From Cryptosporidium bovis (lineage: Eukaryota > Apicomplexa > Conoidasida > Eucoccidiorida > Cryptosporidiidae), in the NCBI GenBank assembly GCA_009768925.2, contig VHIT02000011.1:310001-374000 (forward strand): a stretch of DNA of 64,000 bases, in the 5' to 3' direction. The position numbers and the translations under genes are program-made. The notes under the pieces are model-generated. The model made no database searches and was not told where the DNA came from. It saw only the letters and a program-made list of their open reading frames with translations. Positions 1 to 7,472 of this stretch are shown piece by piece (the stretch's first letter is position 1; each line of letters starts with the position of its first letter).

Positions 1-299
1 AATAATACCACCGATGTTGTACCATCCCCAACCTCATTATCCTGTAACGTACTCAAATCCACCAAAATTCTTCCTGCTGGATGTTTAACTTCAAGCTGAC
101 TAAGTATTGTTGCCCCATCATTTGTAACTAAAACCTCACCTATGTCATCCACTAACATCTTATCCAAACCATGGGGGCCCAAAGATGATTTCAGGATGTT
201 CGCTATTGACATCACTGCAGTCAAATTACTTGCCCTAACATCATTCCCATGTTGCCTCTCTCCATGTATCGATTGGTCTTGAGACCCCATAGCCAACAT
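1..299 (-). CDS. CCT1: T-complex protein 1 subunit alpha (CCT1), 5' part only
   Basis: N-terminal ~99 codons of a group II chaperonin subunit; the gene runs off the left edge. Visible motifs are SIANILKSSLGP, GLDKMLVDDIG, NDGATIL and GDGTTSVV, the classic nucleotide-binding motifs of this family. The stretch LDKMLVDDIG followed by LEVKHPAGRI fits the alpha subunit better than other CCT paralogs. CCT1 is one of eight subunits of the cytosolic TRiC/CCT ring that folds actin and tubulin. The first ATG is at 299, but an in-frame ATG at 290 gives a more usual N-terminus. A second subunit (CCT8) is encoded near 52-53.7 kb. The family is certain from motifs; the alpha assignment rests on remembered similarity. 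Confidence 0.9.
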   Translation of the reverse strand, partial: MLAMGSQDQSIHGERQHGNDVRASNLTAVMSIANILKSSLGPHGLDKMLVDDIGEVLVTNDGATILSQLEVKHPAGRILVDLSTLQDNEVGDGTTSVVL

Positions 300-901
300 T
301 TTTATTCCTTAATATAAAAGAAAAAGAAAAAAAAGAAAACAAACTTTTCTTACTTTGGTCCTCGGCTAAGCCTTTTTCACTTTACCTAACCCGCTTACTA
401 TTTTCACAGCTATTAATGCCGGCCTGCGAGACGGCGCTTAAGCAGTTATCTACTGACTAACTAGCATTTATTCATGCGTGGACATTAAAGAAACTAAGGA
501 AAATGCATGTATACATTTATATAAGACCTCTAACATCATAAATACTGCGTTTATATTACTTATATTTAATTCAATTGGTCTAAATTATTCCTGGTTTATT
601 ATTTTTCTCACAAAACAAAGCGAGAACAATCACTACTCTCATCAATTCTACAAATTATCTCACCTTTCAACAATTTATCTCACTTCTACTCTTTCTTTTC
701 TACCTCGGAAAAAAAATTTTGAATCAGTATTGTTAATATCTAATCACTTATATCTATCGACAACTATCTATCCTTTCGCTCCATCTACCCTTATCATTTA
801 TACTAATTATTTTCCGTTATAATCACTGCTCTTGCTACAATGTTAGAACCTTTCTAGTTAAGGAAATTGGATTTTCAGAATCGTCCGTTGTCATAATCTG
901 A
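300..901. other. Intergenic, CCT1 upstream region
   Basis: This stretch lies between the CCT1 start and the 3' end of the lysine-rich gene. It is AT-rich with pyrimidine-rich runs on the plus strand. The longest open frame (478-822, plus) begins with GTG and encodes a low-complexity hydrophobic string, so I do not call it. A GGCGCT near 432-437 resembles a half E2F-type site. No RNA gene was recognised. Confidence 0.5.
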
Positions 902-1856
902 TTAGTTTTTAAATATACTTTTAACCCTTCGAAGTGCAGACGAAACAATATTCACGGGAGTTCTAATTAATTCATTTATTGCACCACGACCATTATTGTT
1001 CTCATCACTTAATGAAGGTGAATGTAGAGATGTTTTTGGATTCCCAGAACGTACTGGTGTTCTTACATTTAATTCATCATCTTTACTCTTATTCTTCTTT
1101 GCAGTCATGCTTGTTGCTGATACTGGAAGCTTTTTAAGCGTCGCTTTTGTATTACTTTGTCCTTTTTTAATTGTTTTTACATTTTTTGTCGATTTTATAT
1201 TAGAATTTGAATTTTTCATATTCTTAATGATATTGTCCACTGTTTTGTTCTTGTTCTGCTCATTTTTTATCACTTTTTTTGAAGTTGATGACTCTCCTTT
1301 CTTAACACTTGGTGATTTGCTTTTCGAAGTATTTGCTTTGACATTCTTGCTGTTCAAAACGCTCTGATTTTTGTACACACTTTTCAAACTTGAGTCACTA
1401 CTCCTACTTGTTTTCGATATTGTTTTCTTCACGATTGGTTTTTTTGCTGTGTCGGCCTCTTTCAAGGCCTTAGTGACATTTGAATTCCTTGTTTTCTGTT
1501 TAGTTGAAACGCTTGTTTTTAAAGTTGCCTTTGGATTTTCTTTCTTAACTGAAACATTTGGTTTTAAAGGTGCTTTTTTTGAGGAGCAACCTGTTGGTTG
1601 TAACTTCACAATGAAATTTTGTGAAGAATTTGTTTGTCTAAAATAACTAGTTAATCCCCATATTCATATTGAGTGGAAAAAGAAGAATAGGTAATTTCAT
1701 GTCACACTCTAACAGAAACTCAGAATCATGCACAAATCTAATTCCTAGTATCACATTCCCCTTTAAATTCTTCTTTTTTCATTCATTTCTAATTACTTAC
1801 CTTCCTGACCCACATGACCTTGCCTTTGAATTTTTTGCTAATTTTTTACACGCCAT
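902..1856 (-). CDS. Lysine/serine-rich basic protein, two exons, function unknown
   Basis: Two-exon gene: exon 1 is 1801-1856 (ATG at 1856) and exon 2 is 902-1637, with a 163-bp intron having a GTAAGT donor and a TTTTAG acceptor. The phase-2 junction creates an Arg codon and gives 263 residues. Without the intron the frame has no ATG and would start at a GTG. The protein is almost entirely Lys, Ser, Thr and Asn with no hydrophobic segment, and ends in a short more ordered tail (INELIRTPVNIVSSALRRV). Such composition is typical of nuclear or chromatin-associated disordered proteins, but I recognise no domain and assign no function. The downstream neighbour is CCT1, on the same strand. Confidence 0.75.
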
Positions 1857-2037
1857 ATTTAATATATATACTCGCTAACAATCTGCCAATATACTCACTA
1901 TACAGAATCAATATATATTTAATACAAATACACAATCTCGTGAACGTTGTTTTTTTATATAACTATACAATTACTATTAGAATTTGATTTTCCATTTCTA
2001 CTTTAAGTCTTACTTTTCAAATACATGCAAAAATATG

Positions 2038-2056
2038 CCCGCCTGGTGACGGCGGG
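2038..2056. promoter_or_regulatory. GC-rich inverted repeat upstream of the lysine-rich gene
   Basis: CCCGCC-(7 nt)-GGCGGG is a perfect 6-bp inverted repeat in AT-rich DNA, about 180 bp upstream of the ATG at 1856. Both arms match the core of classical E2F sites. A regulatory role is inferred. Confidence 0.4.
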
Positions 2057-2145
2057 TAATCCGATCTTCAAGTGGTTAACCACTATATACGACAGAATAT
2101 ATCTTACATGTATTGAGTAAAAGTTCATAGAGATAAAATATATTT

Positions 2146-2338
2146 CTAATCAATATAGCTAAATTTAGAATATCGTTCTTGCATTTGGTGTATAAGTATC
2201 TATCTAGATCAGTAAAAACTAGTTCTAAGAATAACACTAAGTAATTAATTGGATTACAACTATTAGCTTGCTCACATTAATTATCTCTTCTGCTGCTTGC
2301 TTAACGTAATCTCGTGCCTTTGGGCCGGTCAAGTCCAT
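2146..2338 (-). CDS. Candidate small spliced gene (38-46 aa), unconfirmed
   Basis: An ATG at 2338 opens a frame beginning MDLTGPKARDYVKQ, 33 codons if unspliced. A donor GTGAGC at 2275, or GTAATC further on, joined in frame to the acceptor ending at 2200 gives exon 2 at 2146-2199, ending in FSYID. The start lies only 74 bp downstream of the Sec61-beta stop on the same strand. The composition is protein-like (charged helix), but no family was recognised and the acceptor is ordinary, so this could be chance. RNA reads would settle it. Confidence 0.25.
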
Positions 2339-2412
2339 GTGTTTTCAATGTGTGAAAAGACTGTATTTCTAAAACACCCAAATAAGGGAAGTTATCTAGG
2401 AGGGAAAAAAGT

Positions 2413-2894
2413 CTAACCAAGAACTGCTTCCTTAAATTTCCCGAGAATGTGAAGCATGATTACAATTGACATATAGGCTAATGTCATTATTAAGACCGTC
2501 ATTGGTCCGACCTTGAGTCCAGGAGTGTCATCTGTATAGTAACTCAAGAGATTTTGTGCAATATTGTCCTTGCTCGTGCTGCCTGACGAAGCTAGTGCAC
2601 GACGTTGTCTGAATACAAATTGAGTGTGATTAATTTACTATATACTTATACATTTACCTACCTCATTGTGCTCGACCTAGCTATAGATGCTCTTCCTGCT
2701 CCGCCGACCCCTGATGAGCCGTTACCTGCTGAGCCTCCCGTATTTCTTGACTAAATGAAAAAATATTTCAGTCAATGTTATTTGTTCCTTCAGGGAATTG
2801 AGGGCAAAGGGGTAATCAAATAATCGAGCATACCCCGTCAAATCTGTTGTCCAACAGACCTACCTGTCCCTGTAGATAAAAAGTAACATACCAT
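2413..2894 (-). CDS. SEC61B: Protein transport protein Sec61 subunit beta, spliced
   Basis: Exons: 2892-2894 (ATG only), 2834-2869, 2662-2750 and 2413-2608; 107 residues. The last two exons are secure: QRRALASSG, then YYTDDTPGLKVGP, then a single C-terminal membrane helix (VLIMTLAYMSIVIMLHI), the hallmark of this tail-anchored subunit of the ER translocon. Intron 2609-2661 is 53 bp. The N-terminal model is less sure. It needs an intron of only 22 nt (2870-2891, GTATGT...CTACAG) directly after the start codon, and an 83-bp intron (2751-2833). No other ATG gives an open frame into the Gly/Ser-rich exon. An alternative donor at 2863 would leave a 6-nt exon. Confidence 0.85.
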
Positions 2895-3040
2895 GTTATA
2901 TATTTTAAACCAAACAAAGTACCACTAAATGGGAAAAGAAGCAAGTATATAGGAATAAAGCAAAAAAATAGTCAGATTCGCTTAATTTTATTTTTTTAAC
3001 TATTTGGAAATAAACAATGTGGTCGTATCTTGGTTATCCC

Positions 3041-3084
3041 TCGCAAATATATATATATATATATATTGTAAATAATATTTGCGA
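3041..3084. repeat. Inverted repeat flanking an AT microsatellite
   Basis: TCGCAAATAT at 3041-3050 is the exact reverse complement of ATATTTGCGA at 3075-3084; the 24-nt spacer starts with alternating AT. It could extrude as a cruciform. It sits in a divergent promoter region. Confidence 0.7.
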
Positions 3085-3264
3085 TTAGAAAACAAAAATT
3101 ATTTATTTTAACCCATTAAACCGCTATATCCATATTATTTATTTAATATTATCCAAGTCCAATAGTTAATTAAGCATAATAGTCATTATTACCACTATTC
3201 TATCATGGAATTTATTATTACACCTTTTCCCCCCACCCACCTTGTAACACCCCATAATACAATA

Positions 3265-3270
3265 GGCGCC
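3265..3270. promoter_or_regulatory. Palindromic GGCGCC (E2F-like) site
   Basis: TAGGCGCCTA, a 10-bp palindrome, lies 312 bp upstream of the Kir-like ATG and 371 bp upstream of the SEC61B ATG. It is one of ten GGCGCC hexamers found by eye; see findings. Confidence 0.45.
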
Positions 3271-3581
3271 TATACCTACTAATTGCCGCTGCTGATTAAC
3301 TATCTAATATTTGATTAACTTATAAATGCAAAAATGCAAAACCCCACATCGTGGCGGTAACTGTCTGAATTAGATTAAACATATTTTATAATTATTATTT
3401 ACATTTCACTAGTGGGAGTAGACAAATTCGCTTAGAGAATAAAGAATAAAATAATGTCATTTTCGGTTTATTTAAGCTTTGGTGGTCTATAGTTAATTTC
3501 TGAGGTCCTGGTTTTAGGAATTTGTATGGAGTCTAAAATCACTTAAAAGCTGATAAGTATATAGTTAATGAGTTTAATATT

Positions 3582-4718
3582 ATGGAAATAGACTTGAATG
3601 GTAAAATCAAAAAAATTGAAAATGTCAAATCGTTAAAAATTGAAATAAACGACTATGATTACAAGTCAATGGAATTAAATGAAGGTGTAATATTAGACAA
3701 GGACATGTCAAATAGAAACAATGACACTTCAAGTTTGGTTATGGAAAACGGAACACTGAATATTCTTCATCAATGGGACAAATTCAGTCAATTTGTTGTA
3801 TTTTGCATCCATGACAGATTCCATGTCATGCTATCAATGAATTGGGTTTCTTTAATATTGCTTGTATTTTTTATATATATAATAATAGCAACTATACTTG
3901 CATTTGTATTATTTATATTAACAAATGGAAAGGCAAGTGAATGTATTGGAAGCGATAAATTTGGTAAAATTGAATACTTTTTTTTTGCAATTGAAACAAT
4001 GTTTAGTATTGGATACGGTTCACCAAGATCGCCTACTTGTTTAGTGAGTAACTGTTTTACACCAATAATGGTAATTACTTGTTCAATATTGAATTCAATT
4101 ACAGTTGGCATATTTTTTACTAAATTTTCAGATTCAAACTCCAGAAAATGGGCAATTTGCTTCTCTAAGGAGTTGTGTGGCCTTGGGTTTCAAGATAATT
4201 TAGAACACAACTATGGTAAAAAAAATAGCAATATAAGAATTAATGAAATTACAAATGATAACTGCCCCTTTGTAATTTCATTTAGATTAATAAACGTTAC
4301 TCAAGAAGCATTTTTTTCGCCTGAACTTAAATTATTCATTATTTTTCATCACGAAGCTGGTTTATCTATAGCTGAAATTAAATCATTTAAATTGGACGTC
4401 CCTCTAGAATTTATGGAAACTCCTGTAACAGTTTACATCTATTCTAATGATATTGATTCGCCTTTTAATAGATTTACACTCAGTGATATTAGAAACCAAG
4501 GTCATCTTTTCGAACTAATGGTCTTGCTTAGATTTTTTGACAATAGAACATCTAAGAACATTGAAATCAGAAAAACGTGGAAACTCTCAAACACTTATTG
4601 GGGATATAAATTCGCTCCTATCATTAGAAAACCCATCAGTCCCGATGGAACTATGTACCAAGTTGGCATATCAGACCTAAATAATATTGAACCTGTTTTA
4701 TCTGAAACTTTTTATTAA
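3582..4718 (+). CDS. Inward-rectifier (Kir)-like potassium channel
   Basis: 378 residues, predicted to form a tetrameric K+ channel of the inward-rectifier type. Two membrane helices (about residues 85-112 and 160-182) flank a pore loop with AIETMFSIGYG, matching the Kir pore pattern SIET..TIGYG and carrying the K+ selectivity signature GYG. Cysteines before and after the pore (SECIGSD; SPTC/SNC) sit where Kir channels carry their extracellular disulfide. The ~195-residue C-terminal part (FRLINV, then FELMVLL near residue 312) has the look of the Kir cytoplasmic immunoglobulin-like domain. There is no voltage-sensor (S1-S4) segment, so this is not a Kv channel. The N-terminus is acidic and hydrophilic. 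The next gene is convergent. The family is inferred from the pore pattern and the two-helix architecture. Confidence 0.8.
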   Translation: MEIDLNGKIKKIENVKSLKIEINDYDYKSMELNEGVILDKDMSNRNNDTSSLVMENGTLNILHQWDKFSQFVVFCIHDRFHVMLSMNWVSLILLVFFIYIIIATILAFVLFILTNGKASECIGSDKFGKIEYFFFAIETMFSIGYGSPRSPTCLVSNCFTPIMVITCSILNSITVGIFFTKFSDSNSRKWAICFSKELCGLGFQDNLEHNYGKKNSNIRINEITNDNCPFVISFRLINVTQEAFFSPELKLFIIFHHEAGLSIAEIKSFKLDVPLEFMETPVTVYIYSNDIDSPFNRFTLSDIRNQGHLFELMVLLRFFDNRTSKNIEIRKTWKLSNTYWGYKFAPIIRKPISPDGTMYQVGISDLNNIEPVLSETFY

Positions 4719-5280
4719 ACTAATGTTTCTTCCTCCTCCAAATTGCTTATAATTTGCAATTAAAATATAATTATAACTTAAACCCAGCCGTTACACACAT
4801 TTTCAACCCCACACTAGCCATCACACTGCCAGCCTTCTATCTCCTTATATTGGTTTCAAATATACATTTCATTGAAAATACTAATTAAACAGAGCGAATA
4901 ACAAAACAACTCACGCTAATTTATTAAATTATTAAATATAATACCTAGGTTATTAATGAATAATGTGGATAACTATTGTCCCCTACTCAAGAAAAAAAAA
5001 TAACCTTAGACTTGTAAATTACAAATTATCAGGAAAAGAGTTAATCCTAAATTTAAATGAGAAAGGAAAAGAAAAAAGAAACTCAACTTTCTTAATTAGA
5101 ATATTGACCATAATTCTTTAAAATTATTATCCAATGATAAATATTCAAAGTCCTAATTATTTATTGCTTTATTGCTCTCTCATTTTTATACTTGTTATAT
5201 TTACTTAAACTATTCTATTCGGGCTGCGTTTCTCAATCTATCATTAACATTTAATAAATTCATCATTACTTTTTAATGAA
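4719..5280. other. Convergent intergenic region, nothing recognised
   Basis: The stretch of 562 bp lies between two 3' ends and is AT-rich with purine- and pyrimidine-rich runs. Only very short frames are present, and no RNA gene or repeat was seen. Confidence 0.5.
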
Positions 5281-6291
5281 TTACTTTCTATTAACGAACA
5301 AAGAAACTATACATGAAACCAACATCAACAATCCAACGGTACCTACAATCTTTAAGAAAGCTTCTCTCGGCAAATGCTTAGCACCTTTCTTGAATGATAA
5401 TTCAATTACCTCTAATTCCGGCAATTCATCACCAGCAACCCCTTGGAATGAAAGTATTGAAGATGGTAACTGAGTAGTAATTGGCGATAATTCAATCTGG
5501 TTCCCACCTTGGATAATATATGGAGTTAACTTGTTGCCGTCTACCCTGAAGTTACAATACGAATCACAGTTTAAGAAGGTTGTACTTTTAACCGTTGAAT
5601 TAAAGACTCCATGGTTACTTCCACTAATAACTAATTCAACATTTGTATCTAATATCAATTGTTGTACCTTCTTCAATGAAGAATCAATTGAATATGGCGA
5701 AGCTAAGTACTTATTTCCAACTACAACCGTAAAATCATGATGAATGTCACCATAATGCAGAGTCTTATTCAAGTTCTGAAAGGCTTTCTCTGAAACTCTG
5801 TGATCTGGGAACGAACTCGACAATAAAAACGTATCAATAAAAACAAACAAAACTGTACCATCTCTTCTAGAAAGTATATTCGATGTATCAGTATAGTGAG
5901 CAACATAATGATAAAAGTAATTCGGAAAACCAAATCTTGGAAAAAAGTCTTTGTTGCTATCATATGTTGAATTATTTCTTTTTAGTAACTCATTTGCATT
6001 ACCATTGTCCCAATCCGCCTGACCCAATGATACAAAAAATGGCACTTGTAGTGATTTATCTGAATATACATTCTCAAAACAATTCTTAAAGTCAATACCA
6101 ACTGGAAAGTTATCACCCGGACTGACCAACAGTGAAAATGGTGTTTTTTCTGATTGTTCTTTCAATATCGCCGCTGTTTTTTTTTGACTTCCAGTACAGC
6201 CATAGTTTGCTAAAGATGCAAAATATAATTCACCCCTTACAATATCTGAGATGCAAAAAATAATCCCGATGACCAAAGACAATGCTCTCAT
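5281..6291 (-). CDS. Secreted purple-acid-phosphatase-like protein, probably catalytically dead
   Basis: 336 residues with an N-terminal signal peptide (ALSLVIGIIFCISDIVRG) and a C-terminal membrane helix (VGTVGLLMLVSCIVSLFV), so type I membrane or surface protein. The order of blocks follows the metallophosphoesterase family, TRAP/purple acid phosphatase branch: SLANYGC, SPGDNFPVGI, FVSLGQADWDNGN, VVGNKYLAS, ISGSNHGVF. In active members these read DWG, GDNF, GNHD, VVGHH and GHDH. Here four of the five metal-binding blocks have lost key residues (DWG to NYG, GNHD to GQAD, GHH to GNK, GHDH to GSNH). Only GDNF is intact. I infer a pseudoenzyme with a binding or structural role. The ATG at 6291 starts directly at the signal peptide. 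Confidence 0.75.
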   Translation of the reverse strand: MRALSLVIGIIFCISDIVRGELYFASLANYGCTGSQKKTAAILKEQSEKTPFSLLVSPGDNFPVGIDFKNCFENVYSDKSLQVPFFVSLGQADWDNGNANELLKRNNSTYDSNKDFFPRFGFPNYFYHYVAHYTDTSNILSRRDGTVLFVFIDTFLLSSSFPDHRVSEKAFQNLNKTLHYGDIHHDFTVVVGNKYLASPYSIDSSLKKVQQLILDTNVELVISGSNHGVFNSTVKSTTFLNCDSYCNFRVDGNKLTPYIIQGGNQIELSPITTQLPSSILSFQGVAGDELPELEVIELSFKKGAKHLPREAFLKIVGTVGLLMLVSCIVSLFVNRK

Positions 6292-6293
6292 TT

Positions 6294-6609
6294 TTATTTA
6301 AATATCTTATTTATTCGTTCTTTATCCACAGTATACAGATTGTTCAAAATAAAATTCTCTTTTTTCTCGAGATCACCCAATTTCCTAACTATTTCCAAAC
6401 AAAAATCGCTCTTCACTTTGTCCAGAATGAAAAAAAAGAGGAAAGAGAGAAATTTTAAAGCCTCTATATTTTCTTTTTTTTTAAAAATTACTAACACAAT
6501 TATATTAAATCACTCAAAACCTTTTTTTCTCACCAATACTATGTATGCAAGCACATCTACATACATTATTTAACGACATAACGTCTTTACGAATGGATTG
6601 AGTCTTCAT
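6294..6609 (-). CDS. Candidate small spliced ORF immediately upstream of the phosphatase-like gene
   Basis: An ATG at 6609 gives 15 codons ending at a GTATGT donor (6564). Joining in frame to an acceptor before 6410, preceded by a long pyrimidine tract, yields about 53 residues ending ERINKIFK, with the stop only 2 nt before the phosphatase-like ATG. It could be a small coiled-coil protein, an upstream ORF in the phosphatase leader, or chance. The near overlap on the same strand argues for caution. Confidence 0.2.
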
Positions 6610-7472
6610 GTACCCCCTTTATTATATACACAAACGTAATGTCCTCTTAGTATTACTAATTAAAATTACACATATCTCTCATGCCATGTGTTATTACAGT
6701 ATTAATCAATTAAAATTCTATTATTTTTCTTTTTGCATGCATCTTATCTGTGCCCTGATTTTTTTTATTATTTTTCCTTTATTTTGTAACCCCCCAGCAC
6801 ATTATTAATACATTTGTGTGTGCGAGCCACTTTTTTATTAATAATTAAATTAAGTCTATCTACTGGTATTACCTATTCTGTTGTTGTGTTAGATATTTTT
6901 TAATGACTATACCAATTTTGCCGATCAATGTGTCCTATTATAGAGCTACCAAAGAAGTTGATTAATTCGTTCAATTAGGCGTATATTTCAAGTTCTTTTT
7001 TTTTCCATACAAATTACGATTTTAGGAGGGTTTGATGGCTGTTTATGAAAAGTGAAACTCACAAATTCATCTGTGACCTCCAATTTCATGAAATATAGAC
7101 TTTACCTACTTTTGAAGTACTAATTTTTTTCATACTAGAAAATTACTTTTTTCAGTAAAGACATTAAATTGCTTTTCCCCTGAATAAACACTAAATCCGG
7201 GTAGTGTTAGTATAGTACAAATTGTAAACATTAATTAGAATCATTTCTTTGTAAACGTTTTTCTACATGATTAATGCAAAGTTTTTGTTTAATGTAAATA
7301 CTTATCATCCAAGATATGGTGGTTAAACCATGCAAATACTGAGGAAAAATGTCAGAAATAGAAATATCCATTTTTGTCCAACAGTTTATAAGTGCAAATT
7401 TTGAATAAAGCTATGAAATATAACTTTTCAGAAAAAAAGTGAATTAATGATGAATTTTCTTTGCTACTACAA
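6610..7472. other. Intergenic region upstream of the SUN-domain gene
   Basis: About 860 bp, AT-rich, with a TTTTTGCATGCATC element at about 6731-6744 (TGCATGCA core, an ApiAP2-type motif). No convincing coding frame or RNA gene. Confidence 0.45.

Larger units (their letters stand above)
2895..3581. other. Divergent intergenic region between SEC61B and the Kir-like gene
   Basis: The stretch of 687 bp between two outward-facing starts holds an (AT)n tract at about 3048-3066 within a larger inverted repeat, and a palindromic GGCGCC at 3265-3270. No open frame worth calling. Confidence 0.6.

Noticed and set aside
478-822. 114-codon plus-strand frame starting with GTG
   Set aside because: No ATG, low-complexity Ile/Leu/Ser/Tyr composition, and lies in the CCT1 upstream region.
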